Part shown: positions 51,373 to 60,662 of the stretch, in pieces
How positions within the stretch are numbered: position 1 is the stretch's first letter
How the letters are laid out: each line of letters begins with the position of its first letter
Origin: Thalassobellus citreus
GTDB taxonomy: Bacteria > Bacteroidota > Bacteroidia > Flavobacteriales > Flavobacteriaceae
DNA length: 64,000 nt
Direction of reading: 5' to 3'
Assembly (NCBI RefSeq): GCF_044385915.1
Contig: NZ_JBISCC010000125.1
Span: 248,001-312,000, forward strand
Made by a program: the position numbers and the translations under genes
Notes under the pieces: model-generated
The model's input: the letters and a program-made list of their open reading frames with translations, nothing else
The model's database searches: none
What the model was told of the DNA's origin: nothing

Positions 51373-53625
51373 CTATTCAATAGTTATTTGAATTTCTTTT
51401 TTAATACTCCTTGAAGAGTTTCCTATTTTAATATTATAAGTACCAGATTCTACAAGCCATTCCTTTTTCACTTCATTATAGTAAGCTAGTTCTTTTACAG
51501 GCACTTGAATGCTTACATGTTCTGAAGTACCACTTTTTACAAATACTTTTTTGAAACCCTTTAATTCTTGAGCTGCTTTTTCAACATAAGACTTTGGATC
51601 TGAAATGTATAATTGAGCGACTTCTTTTCCATCAACATCGCCTGCATTTTTGATAGTAAATGTTACTTCTATAATTTCATTTTCAGTATAACTTCCTTTA
51701 TCTGTTTTTAAATCTGAAAACTCAAAATTTGTATATGATAATCCGTATCCAAAAGGATATAAAGGTTCTACATTTTTAGTATCGAACCAACGGTATCCTA
51801 CTAAAAGTCCTTCGGTGTAAGTCACCGATTCGACACCAGGAAAACTATGTGTAGCATGTGCTGGTGAATCTTCAAGTTTTTTAGGCATGGTCCAAGGTAA
51901 TTTACCTGAAGGATTAACGGTTCCTAAAATCACATCGGCTAAAGCATTTCCACCTTCAGAACCATTAAACCAACTCCAAATTAAAGCAGAAGCTTGTTCT
52001 TTTACTTTTCCTAAATCGAAAGGCGCTCCTCCAATCATTACAACTATAGTATTCGGATTAACCTCTAATACTTTTTCTATAAGAGCTTCTTGTCCGAATG
52101 GTAAAAACAAATTAGCTCTATCTGAAGCTTCTGTTTCGTAATCTCTATTAGAGCCTGCAAAAATGATTGCTAAATCAGAGTTTTTGGCAGCATCTATAGC
52201 TTCATTTAATTTTGCTTCATCTAATTCATTTACAGTAATTGGACCATTATGCGAAACATCTTCTTTTTGATCATTATTGTTTTCACTATATCTTTCTAAA
52301 TAACCTTCAGCATAATTAATAGTGATATCTTTTGGCAATCTGTTTTGAAGACCTTCTAAAGGTGTTACTTCTCGTTTTGTTTTAACACCTGCTCCAAATC
52401 CGCCTAAAGCATTTTTCTTTGTAGCATTATTTCCTATAACTGCAATAGACTTTACTCCCTCTAATTTTAAAGGCAAACTGTTTTTTTCGTTTTTTAACAA
52501 TATTATAGATTCTGCTGCAACATTATAAGCATCTTTATAATGAGCTTCTGTTGCAATGCTTCCTTCTTCTCTATCTTTTCCATCAATGGCTTTAACTTGA
52601 TATAATACAGTTAAAATTCGTTTTACGTGTTTATCTATTTCTTCTTTAGAAATCTCACCAGCCTTTGCTGCTGCAATTAATTTATCTGCTAAAAAATATT
52701 CATTAAAAGGTTTTGGAGTTCCCATTTCAATATCCAAACCATTCACTAAAGATTTTACTGTAGTATGCACCGCTGCCCAATCTGAAACCACAACACCTTT
52801 AAAACCCCACTCGTCTCTTAATATTTTATTTAGCATATAATCATTTTCACATAAATAATCGCCTCTAAATCTATTATACGCTCCCATTAAACTATAAGCA
52901 TTAGCCTCTGTAACAGCGGCTTTATATGCAGGAAGATAAATTTCGCGTAGTGTACGTTCATCTACTAAAACATCTACAGAACCACGATTGGTTTCTTGGT
53001 TATTTACAGCAAAATGTTTTACACAAGTCATGACATCATTATCCTGTACACCAACAATAAAAGGAACCGATAATTTTTTATTTAAAAATGGATCTTCTGT
53101 AAAATACTCGTAGGTACGGCCTCCAAGAGGTGATCTAATAATATTAATTGCAGGTGAAAGCAACATATCTTTTCCACGCGCACGGGCTTCTTGCCCAACA
53201 CTATTTCCAAAAATATAGGATAACTCTGGATCCCAAGTTGCAGCTACTGCTCCTGCTGCCGGATAATAGGTTGCAAAATCGTTATCCCAACCTGCTGAAG
53301 CCCAAGAATCTCTAGAGATTTCTTCTCTAATTCCTAGAGGGCCATCAACCATTTTTAATTCTGGTATTCCTAATCGCTCAACACCTCCCGTAGCAAACAT
53401 ACTTTTACCATGTAACATACCTATTTTTTCTTCTAAAGTCATTTGAGACACTAAAGAATCAATTTTTACTTCAAATTTTGAAGCATCAAATGCTTTTGGT
53501 ATATATATTTTCTCTGAAGAATTTGTTGTTTCAGCTACTACTGAATCCTTTTTTGTTTCTTGCTTACAAGATTGTAAAGAAAAGAACAAACCTATTGTTG
53601 TTACTATTAATATATTTTTCTTCAT
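51373..53625 (-). CDS. Beta-glucosidase (GH3), lipoprotein
   Basis: The 750-residue protein has a lipobox (SLQSC, Cys20). GH3 features follow in order: VDGPLGIREEISRDSWASAG, DMLLSPAINIIRSPLGGRTY, CVKHFAVNNQETNRGSVDV, GVVVSDWAAVH with nucleophile D282, then the C-terminal GH3 domain (IIFAGSNRDYETEASDRANL, GNALADVILGTVNPSGKLPW) and an Fn3-like domain (EVTFTIKNAGDVDGKEVAQL). It would split cello-oligosaccharides left after the side chains are removed. The operon order is GH31-GH97-GH3-esterase-GH5. Confidence 0.93.
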   Translation of the reverse strand: MKKNILIVTTIGLFFSLQSCKQETKKDSVVAETTNSSEKIYIPKAFDASKFEVKIDSLVSQMTLEEKIGMLHGKSMFATGGVERLGIPELKMVDGPLGIREEISRDSWASAGWDNDFATYYPAAGAVAATWDPELSYIFGNSVGQEARARGKDMLLSPAINIIRSPLGGRTYEYFTEDPFLNKKLSVPFIVGVQDNDVMTCVKHFAVNNQETNRGSVDVLVDERTLREIYLPAYKAAVTEANAYSLMGAYNRFRGDYLCENDYMLNKILRDEWGFKGVVVSDWAAVHTTVKSLVNGLDIEMGTPKPFNEYFLADKLIAAAKAGEISKEEIDKHVKRILTVLYQVKAIDGKDREEGSIATEAHYKDAYNVAAESIILLKNEKNSLPLKLEGVKSIAVIGNNATKKNALGGFGAGVKTKREVTPLEGLQNRLPKDITINYAEGYLERYSENNNDQKEDVSHNGPITVNELDEAKLNEAIDAAKNSDLAIIFAGSNRDYETEASDRANLFLPFGQEALIEKVLEVNPNTIVVMIGGAPFDLGKVKEQASALIWSWFNGSEGGNALADVILGTVNPSGKLPWTMPKKLEDSPAHATHSFPGVESVTYTEGLLVGYRWFDTKNVEPLYPFGYGLSYTNFEFSDLKTDKGSYTENEIIEVTFTIKNAGDVDGKEVAQLYISDPKSYVEKAAQELKGFKKVFVKSGTSEHVSIQVPVKELAYYNEVKKEWLVESGTYNIKIGNSSRSIKKEIQITIE

Positions 53626-53634
53626 TTTTTTAAA

Positions 53635-55632
53635 TTATATTTTTTTAAATCGAATAGCTGTACCGCCTCCTGAAGGTAATTTTAAAACCATTTTATCTGA
53701 TGCTAGTACTTCTTTAGTTGAAATAGCAATACTTGCTGGATTATTCTCTAAATCTGTTCCTTCTGCATCAGCATAAATTTGCGCTTCAAACTTACCATCT
53801 CCTAAAAATGATAAATCAATTTCTAAATCACGTGCTTCTTCGTTGGTCATACTTCCTAAATACCAATCGTCAGATTTTAAATCTTTACGAACCGTTGTAA
53901 TATACTCGCCAATTTCAGCATTTAACACTTTTGTATCTTCCCAATCTGTTGGTATATCTGATAAAAATTGAAACTCTGGCTTGCCTATATAATTTTCAGA
54001 TAAATCTGCCAACATTTGAATAGGCGAATACATGGTTACATATAATGCTAATTGTTTTGCTGCAGTGGTGTGGACTCTACGATTATTAAAACCTTTTGTT
54101 TCTAAAACATCTATAACACCTGGTGTAAAATCCATAGGACCTGCCAACATTCTAGTAAATGGTAGTGTTACCGTATGATTTGGTGGATTCCCGTCACTCC
54201 AAGCATTATATTCTTGTCCGCGTGCACCTTCTCTAGCCATCATGTTTGGATACGTTCTACGTTCACCAGTAGCTTTAATGGGTTCATGAAAATTTACTGT
54301 TAGCTTATATTTAGCAGCTTTCTTTAAAACCTCTCTGTAATATTCTACTCCAAATTGACTCCCATGCCATTCTTTCATGTTTAGCATATCACCAACTTGC
54401 CCTATTTTTACATCATTAATCCCCATATCTTGATACAATTTCATACCAGCATCAATCTGCTTTCTGTAATTGATGATATTTGAACCTGTTTCATGATATC
54501 CAATAATTTTTACATCATTTTCTTTGGCATAATCTGTTACTTCTTTTAAGTCAAAATCGTCTGTAGATTCTGTAAAACTGAATTCATGCATTTTATTTTC
54601 ATACCAAGCTGGTGTCCAACCTTTATTCCAACCTTCTATCAATAAATGATGAATACCTAATGTTTTACAGTCATCAATATATTCTTTTGAAATTTTAGTA
54701 CTTGCACCATGTTTTGGACCTTCCCAAAAGGTGTATTTTGAAATATGCATACCCCACCAAACTCCAAGATATTTGTAGGTTTCAATCCAACTAGTATCTT
54801 CTAATTTATTAGGTTCGTTTAAATTTAAAACGATGTAAGATTCTATTAAATCTCCTGGTTTTTCTCCAATTTGAAGAGTTCTCCAAGGGGTTTTAAATGA
54901 ACCATTCGTACGTACTTTATCGCCATTGCACCAAGGCATTAAATCGAGATCAAAATGAGTTCCGCTTTTGTGAGCCACTGTATAGCTTGCAAAATCCTTC
55001 AGGTCTGCTTCGTGAAAACTTAAATACAAACCATTATTACTCTTGATTGTTAGCGGTGTATGAATGGTGTCTAATGTGCTTACTGCCGATTTTGTAAACA
55101 AATGCTCATAACGGTTTGTTTTATAAGCTGGAATCCACCACGTATCACCATCATTTGCTAAATTGAAAGAGGTGAGTTCATCCATGATAACAATACTCTC
55201 TTTTCCTTGTTCTGGATACACATATCTAAAAGCAATACCATCATCAAAAGCACGAAATTGAATTTCTAATTGTCTTTTTGTTTCTGATATTTCCTGAAGT
55301 GTTACCGATAATTGATTGTAATGATTACGGATATTGTGCTTTTCTCCCCATACTTGTTCCCAAGTTTCATCAAAAGTTGTTTCTTCTGTATGAAGTATTT
55401 CAAAATTGTTGCTTAGAGAATCGTTGTCTTTAAATATGAAACCTAAATCGGATGTATTTAATACATTTTTGTCTCCATGAGACACACTGTATGTTGGTAC
55501 ACCACTTTGCAATTCAAACTTTATATTATTTTTTGAATTAGGAGATGCTACTTGATATATAGCATCTTTTTCTTGCTTTGCACAAGAAATACTGAGCATA
55601 ACTACTAAAGCTATAGATAGCTGTTTAATCAT
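53635..55632 (-). CDS. GH97-family glycoside hydrolase, lipoprotein
   Basis: The 665-residue protein has a lipobox (MLSISC) and a GH97 layout. An N-terminal beta-sandwich contains IAFRYVYPEQG, the barrel contains YKYLGVWWGMHISKYTFWEG, HHLLIEGWNKGW and VKIIGYHETGSNI, and a small C-terminal domain follows. NFHEPIKATGERRTYPNMM carries Glu where retaining GH97 members have the catalytic-site change, so it resembles the inverting, SusB-like branch that acts on alpha-glucosides; alpha-galactosidase activity is possible. In the cluster it may handle a side-chain or starch-type contaminant. Confidence 0.88.
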   Translation of the reverse strand: MIKQLSIALVVMLSISCAKQEKDAIYQVASPNSKNNIKFELQSGVPTYSVSHGDKNVLNTSDLGFIFKDNDSLSNNFEILHTEETTFDETWEQVWGEKHNIRNHYNQLSVTLQEISETKRQLEIQFRAFDDGIAFRYVYPEQGKESIVIMDELTSFNLANDGDTWWIPAYKTNRYEHLFTKSAVSTLDTIHTPLTIKSNNGLYLSFHEADLKDFASYTVAHKSGTHFDLDLMPWCNGDKVRTNGSFKTPWRTLQIGEKPGDLIESYIVLNLNEPNKLEDTSWIETYKYLGVWWGMHISKYTFWEGPKHGASTKISKEYIDDCKTLGIHHLLIEGWNKGWTPAWYENKMHEFSFTESTDDFDLKEVTDYAKENDVKIIGYHETGSNIINYRKQIDAGMKLYQDMGINDVKIGQVGDMLNMKEWHGSQFGVEYYREVLKKAAKYKLTVNFHEPIKATGERRTYPNMMAREGARGQEYNAWSDGNPPNHTVTLPFTRMLAGPMDFTPGVIDVLETKGFNNRRVHTTAAKQLALYVTMYSPIQMLADLSENYIGKPEFQFLSDIPTDWEDTKVLNAEIGEYITTVRKDLKSDDWYLGSMTNEEARDLEIDLSFLGDGKFEAQIYADAEGTDLENNPASIAISTKEVLASDKMVLKLPSGGGTAIRFKKI

Positions 55633-55664
55633 TCTTCTTTTTTTAGTTGATTTAATTGATTAAC

Positions 55665-58529
55665 CTATAATTTAACTGTTTGTTTAGTGCCGTTGTATTT
55701 GATAGTAATTCCAGTTGCATCATATTCAAATGCTTCAGGATTATCTTTATTAACAGCAACAACTATAAATTTTCTATTAGAAAGCATGCCTTTAAATTGA
55801 CCTTGTCGCTCTCCAATTGTTAAGGTTTTATCTGCTTCACTATAATGAAATGGAATTTTAGCAAAACTGCCTTTTTCATAATTATAGTTTACATTCTCAT
55901 CTTCATATAATTCAAATGTACCATCTTGCCCTTGATACACATATAAAACGATTGTATCGGCAGGTTTCTCATCGGTATACTGAAGTGCAGGACCTACAGG
56001 AATGATAGCACCCTCTTTTATAAACAAAGGTATTCTTTCATAAGGCGCTTCAACACTTAACTTTTGACCTCCGTTTATTTTTTTACCTGTATAGAAATCG
56101 TACCAATTAGATCCAGAAGGGAAATATACCTCTCTATTTTTTGCTCCGTAAGCATATACAGGATTTACCATGATTGATGGTCCAAACATAAATTGATCGC
56201 TTACATTTTCTACTGTTTTATCACTAGAAAAATCCATTACCAATGGACGCATAATAGTATAATCGTCAAAATATGTTTTACCCGCCAAAGTATATATGTA
56301 TGGCATTAAACGGTATCTTAAATTGGTATAATATAAAATAGACTCGTATGCAGGATGTCCTTTAGGAGCAATATTCCACGCTTCTCTAAAAGGGAACTGT
56401 CCGTGCGATCTAAATAATGGAGCAAAGGCACCAAACTGATACCAACGTGCATTTAATTCTCTCCATTCTTTATAATCGGCAGATTCTTTTCCATTTTTAT
56501 CAAATTGATTTTGTGCTGCTACATATCTATCTTCAACACAAAAACCACCAATATCCATAGTCCAATAAGGAATACCACTTACGGCAAAATTTAATCCAGC
56601 CGAAATTTGAGCCTTCATATCTTCCCAACGCGTTGCTATATCTCCACTCCAAGTTGCTGTAGAATACCGTTGTAAACCTGCAAAACCTGATCTTGTTAAT
56701 AAAAACACACGTTTATTAGGAGCCACATCACGCTGACCGTTATAAATTGCTTCGGCATTCATTAAGGCATAAGTGTTAAAATATTCTGCTGCCGGCCCTA
56801 AGGCTGTTGGCCCTTGTAAAGATTTACGATATTCCATGTCTGTACAATCCAATACATTTGGTTCACTAGCATCCATCCACCATGCATCAATATTTAACGG
56901 ATAATAATGTTCATGTATTTGATTCCAAAATAATTTCCTAGCATCTTTTGAATAGGCATCATAAAAAGACCCTATATATCCTGGACCTACCCAGTCTCTA
57001 ATACTATCTTTAATGGCTTGTTGGTACATCCATCCTTTTTCATCAAACTCTTTAAAATGTTCTGTATTTTGGTAAAATTTTGGCCAAACAGAAATCATCA
57101 TTTTTCCGTTCATAGCATGTATAGAATCAATCATACCTTTGGGATCAGGAAAACGACTTTTGTCAAATTCGTGACTTCCCCATTGGTCTTCTTCCCAGTG
57201 ATTCCAATCTAAAACAATATTATCGATAGGAATATTACGATCTCTAAATCCTTTTAATGCTCCTAAAATTTCATCTGATGTTTTATAACGCTCTCTACTT
57301 TGCCAGTAACCCATAGCCCATTTTGGCATGATTGGAGATTTACCTGTTAATGTTCTGTATCCTTTAATAACGTTATCCATGTTATTACCAGCTACAAAAT
57401 AATAATTCAGGTTTTTATTCATTTCACTCCACCATACTTGCTGCCCTTTTTCCTCTTCTAATTCTGGAGTTCTAACACGCAAACCACAGTAAGATTTCCC
57501 TCCGTTTGGTTTCCATTCTATTCGAATAGGCACACGTTTTCCTGCTTCTAAGTTCACAAGAAACTTGTAGGCATTAGGATTCCATGCTGTTCGCCATCTT
57601 TCTTTTATAACTAATTTATTATCAACATAGACTTTTATGTATCCTGCATAGTACAAGATGAATTTGTGTAATCCTGTTTCAGATGCTTCTATATCACCTT
57701 CATATAAAATTTCGGCATTTTTAAGCGGAAAGTTTTTAGGTAAATTTAAAATGCTTTTTTGATTTTCGAAGTAAACAGAAGGTTCTTTGCGAACCAGTTT
57801 TTTACCGCCTTCTTCTGGGGCTTCATAAGTACCTGTTAAGTTACCAAGAGCACCATTTTTGTCGTATAATTTAAATACGTTATTTAATTGTTGATATGGT
57901 CTACTATCTCCAAATCGACTTAAAGAATAACTATCCCATAATAAACCGTAGTTTTTATTTGAAACTATAAAAGGTACAGACACCTTGGTATTATATTGAA
58001 ATAACTCTTCACTTTTACCTTTATAGTTAAATTCATCTGCTTGATGTTGACCTAATCCGAAGAAAGACTCATCATCAGGTGAGTTAAATATTTGACGAAT
58101 GGAATATGCTTCTGTATCATCTGCCTTGAATGATGTAAACGTTTTACCTCCACCGTCTTTCTCTGCTAAAATTGTTTTACCATCACTATCTTTAAATTTA
58201 ATGCCTCCATTTAATTTAGAAACAAAAACATTCAATTTTGACGTTGCTAAAACAATAGAATCATTTTGTTCATTTACCGTAAAAGGAACGGATCCTATTT
58301 TAGGCATGATAATTAAACTTGAATCTTTAGCGAATTCATTTTCTGGAGTCGCTGAAACATGAATAATTTCTTCTCCTAAAACTTCTAAACGGAGTTTTTT
58401 TACTTTACTAGTTTCACTAGATTTTAAAGATATAATAATGCCGTTATCAACTTTTTTAAATTGTTTTACAGAACAAGAAGCAAGTAGAATTCCTAAAAAT
58501 AAACTTAGATAAGTTTTAGTTGTTTTCAT
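55665..58529 (-). CDS. Alpha-xylosidase-like GH31 enzyme with inserted PA14 domain, lipoprotein
   Basis: The 954-residue protein has a lipobox (LLASC, Cys19) and an N-terminal beta domain. A PA14 domain is inserted at about 225-365 (EILYEGDIEASETGLHKFIL, YAGYIKVYVDNKLVIKERWR, VPIRIEWKPNGGKSYCGLRV). The GH31 barrel follows: MGYWQSRERYKT, DAWWMDASEPN with nucleophile D553, and ATWSGDIATRWEDM with acid/base D630. PA14 insertion is known in xyloglucan alpha-xylosidases. It would release xylose from xyloglucan oligosaccharides. It is the first gene of the enzyme run, preceded by a 682-bp non-coding stretch. Confidence 0.92.
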   Translation of the reverse strand: MKTTKTYLSLFLGILLASCSVKQFKKVDNGIIISLKSSETSKVKKLRLEVLGEEIIHVSATPENEFAKDSSLIIMPKIGSVPFTVNEQNDSIVLATSKLNVFVSKLNGGIKFKDSDGKTILAEKDGGGKTFTSFKADDTEAYSIRQIFNSPDDESFFGLGQHQADEFNYKGKSEELFQYNTKVSVPFIVSNKNYGLLWDSYSLSRFGDSRPYQQLNNVFKLYDKNGALGNLTGTYEAPEEGGKKLVRKEPSVYFENQKSILNLPKNFPLKNAEILYEGDIEASETGLHKFILYYAGYIKVYVDNKLVIKERWRTAWNPNAYKFLVNLEAGKRVPIRIEWKPNGGKSYCGLRVRTPELEEEKGQQVWWSEMNKNLNYYFVAGNNMDNVIKGYRTLTGKSPIMPKWAMGYWQSRERYKTSDEILGALKGFRDRNIPIDNIVLDWNHWEEDQWGSHEFDKSRFPDPKGMIDSIHAMNGKMMISVWPKFYQNTEHFKEFDEKGWMYQQAIKDSIRDWVGPGYIGSFYDAYSKDARKLFWNQIHEHYYPLNIDAWWMDASEPNVLDCTDMEYRKSLQGPTALGPAAEYFNTYALMNAEAIYNGQRDVAPNKRVFLLTRSGFAGLQRYSTATWSGDIATRWEDMKAQISAGLNFAVSGIPYWTMDIGGFCVEDRYVAAQNQFDKNGKESADYKEWRELNARWYQFGAFAPLFRSHGQFPFREAWNIAPKGHPAYESILYYTNLRYRLMPYIYTLAGKTYFDDYTIMRPLVMDFSSDKTVENVSDQFMFGPSIMVNPVYAYGAKNREVYFPSGSNWYDFYTGKKINGGQKLSVEAPYERIPLFIKEGAIIPVGPALQYTDEKPADTIVLYVYQGQDGTFELYEDENVNYNYEKGSFAKIPFHYSEADKTLTIGERQGQFKGMLSNRKFIVVAVNKDNPEAFEYDATGITIKYNGTKQTVKL

Positions 58530-58636
58530 TTAGTAGTTTAGTTGTTTTAAGTGTTTTTAGGGTCTTAGTTTATGACTTTTTTTTACAACACTTTTTAGTT
58601 TTAAAATCTAATATAAATTAAAAATCTTGCTAAAAA

Positions 58637-58670
58637 CTATAACATAGTACTTATGCAACAATAGTTATAG
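58637..58670. repeat. Inverted repeat CTATAAC-N20-GTTATAG upstream of GH31
   Basis: The two 7-bp arms are exact inverse complements about 108 bp before the GH31 start. Size and spacing suit a dimeric regulator site, but this is inferred from position only and 7-bp arms can arise by chance in AT-rich DNA. Confidence 0.3.
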
Positions 58671-59145
58671 CAATTGCTTCGAATGTTTTATTTATGCAAA
58701 TTCAACACTAGCAAAAAACACCTTTTCAATAAAACACAAAAACCGATTGTAGACGTTTTTTTTTTAATCTGTTTAAATATTATTTACTTAAAAACATATA
58801 AGATATTAATGAGGACAAGTTAATATTTAGCATAATAAAACTCCTAGTACTATTTTGGCGATTCAATAAATAAAAAGAACATAAAAACATTATTTTATAA
58901 TATAAAAATGACTTTAAAACTCTATTAAAATTATATATTAATTATTAATTACAAAAAGACACAGTAGCACTTTTAGAGCAGCTTAGATATCTGCAATAGA
59001 ACCCAACTACCCCCTCTAGCTTAACAATTATTGTAGATTCGTTGCGTTTTGCAAATAACATCTATTAGGAGTATATTCATTTCTAAATACAACATTTTAT
59101 AATTGATATTATATAATTTAAAATACATATTTATCTCATAAACAA

Positions 59146-59186
59146 AAATGATTCTAAATTAAATTAATAGTAATCTAGAATCATTT
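59146..59186 (-). terminator. Hairpin terminator after the oxidoreductase gene
   Basis: AAATGATTCTA (59146-59156) and TAGAATCATTT (59176-59186) are perfect inverse complements with a 19-base loop; a TTTTGTTT tract follows on the minus strand. It lies just past the stop at 59212. Confidence 0.7.
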
Positions 59187-59211
59187 AATACTTAAAAAGA
59201 CATTTAAAATC

Positions 59212-60609
59212 TTACTTATTTCTATTAGGCATAGGTTTTAAATCTGTTAAATCTTGAATTTTAATAGGCTCACCAGATTCTATACTTTTTCTAGCAGCAA
59301 TTCCAATTATAGCAGACATAACACCATCTCTAATCCCTGCAGCTCTTTCGTAAGGATCTTCTGTATTAGGTGTTTTAAAAATTTTATCATGTAAACGTTT
59401 GTCGCCACCGCCATGTCCTCCTTTTTCATAAGGAACTTTTACGGCATCAAATTCATTCCAAAGTTTATGTACAATTATGGATTCAAAATTTGTTTCCTCC
59501 AAAGTATTTTGCTCCATTTCTTTAGCATGCATTTCTGCTTGATTAATTTTTGTTTTTTTATCATAAGGAATATCTAAAGAAGCTTCAATTCTTCCTTCTG
59601 TACCATTAAAAGCTATACGCCAACCTTCAAAAGGCGAATAGGTTGTTAAGGAATAATTAACCGTTACGTTATTAGCATATTTTATTTGAGCCGACATTTT
59701 ATCATAAATATCAATTTCTTTTCTAAACAGACAATTATCTCTTATGTATCCATCGTGCTTTTCATTATCAACATAAAGATTCATAAGACGTTTATTTTTT
59801 GTGATATCATAAAAATAATCACAATCTGTTTTATGCTCGCAAGATCTACAGCTATCTCCTCTAAAAGGTCCGTTAGCTCCATAATGCTCTAAACTACCAT
59901 AAGCAAAAACTTGTTCTGGATCTGAATCTAACCACCAATTTAAGAGATCAAAATGATGTGTTGCTTTATGAACCCATAAAGAGCCTCCTTTATCTTTTAT
60001 ACCATGCCATCGTCTAAAATAAGACGCACCATGATAGGTATTTAAATACCAATTAAAGTCTACCGATGTGATTTTACCAATGACACCACTTGCTAATATT
60101 TCTTTAATTTTTGTACTGTAAGGACTCCATCTGTAATTAAAACCGACAATAAGATTTTTATCAGATTTTCTTTCTGCTTCTAAAATTGCTTGCGCTTTAT
60201 TTTCATCTGTAGTCAATGGTTTTTCGGTAAGCACATCGCAACCAAATTCTAAACCTTTAACAATAAACTCATGATGGGTAGAATCCATTGTAGTAACAAT
60301 TACTAAATCGGGTTTTGTTTCTACCAACATCTTATCAAAATCAATAAATGTTGGACAATTAGTTCCTATATATTCTTTTGCATATTTTAATCTTCCTGGA
60401 TTAATATCACTAAGTCCCACAAATTCTAATATATCAGAATACTCATCAACTAACCTTTTCCCCCAAAAGCTAGTCCCTCTAATACCTGTTCCAACAAGTA
60501 CAATTCTAAGTTTTTTTGATGATCCAAAATTGAAAGCATTAATTGGAAAAGCACTATAAGCTGCTAACATACTTATTGATGCTAAAAAAGTTCGTCTTGA
60601 ATTTTCCAT
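59212..60609 (-). CDS. Gfo/Idh/MocA-family oxidoreductase with a Tat-like leader and four cysteines
   Basis: The 465-residue protein begins MENSRRTFLASISMLAAYSA, a twin-arginine-like export signal. The Rossmann part has LVGTGIRGTSFWG (39-50), TEKPLTTDENKA with the EKP motif (129-131), and WVHKATHHFDLLNWW. Between about residues 254 and 293 there are four cysteines (CRSCEHKTDC and DNC), a plausible metal-binding or Fe-S-like site not found in the canonical family. NAD(P)-dependent oxidation of a sugar is expected; the substrate is unknown. It follows the GH28-type gene in the same direction. Confidence 0.85.
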   Translation of the reverse strand: MENSRRTFLASISMLAAYSAFPINAFNFGSSKKLRIVLVGTGIRGTSFWGKRLVDEYSDILEFVGLSDINPGRLKYAKEYIGTNCPTFIDFDKMLVETKPDLVIVTTMDSTHHEFIVKGLEFGCDVLTEKPLTTDENKAQAILEAERKSDKNLIVGFNYRWSPYSTKIKEILASGVIGKITSVDFNWYLNTYHGASYFRRWHGIKDKGGSLWVHKATHHFDLLNWWLDSDPEQVFAYGSLEHYGANGPFRGDSCRSCEHKTDCDYFYDITKNKRLMNLYVDNEKHDGYIRDNCLFRKEIDIYDKMSAQIKYANNVTVNYSLTTYSPFEGWRIAFNGTEGRIEASLDIPYDKKTKINQAEMHAKEMEQNTLEETNFESIIVHKLWNEFDAVKVPYEKGGHGGGDKRLHDKIFKTPNTEDPYERAAGIRDGVMSAIIGIAARKSIESGEPIKIQDLTDLKPMPNRNK

Positions 60610-60662
60610 ATTTTATAGTTTAATGTTATAAATATTATGTGGGTTAGTTGGTGATTTTTTTT

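Larger units (their letters stand above)
58530..59211. other. Long non-coding leader region before the GH31 gene
   Basis: No supported open frame exists in these 682 bp. An inverted repeat CTATAAC (58637-58643) and GTTATAG (58664-58670), spaced by 20 bases, lies 108 bp from the GH31 start. A homopolymer T tract is at 58756-58765. The stretch around 59001-59060 (CCCCCTCTAGC, GTTGCGTTTTGC) is less AT-rich than its surroundings. The terminator of the oxidoreductase gene (59146-59186) is at the far end. No TAnnTTTG box is obvious. Confidence 0.6.

Noticed and set aside
43266..58529. SusC/SusD pair or hybrid two-component regulator in the enzyme cluster
   Set aside because: I looked for these on both strands. 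The only TonB receptors in the window are at 4013-6163 and 27669-30050, neither with a SusD neighbour.
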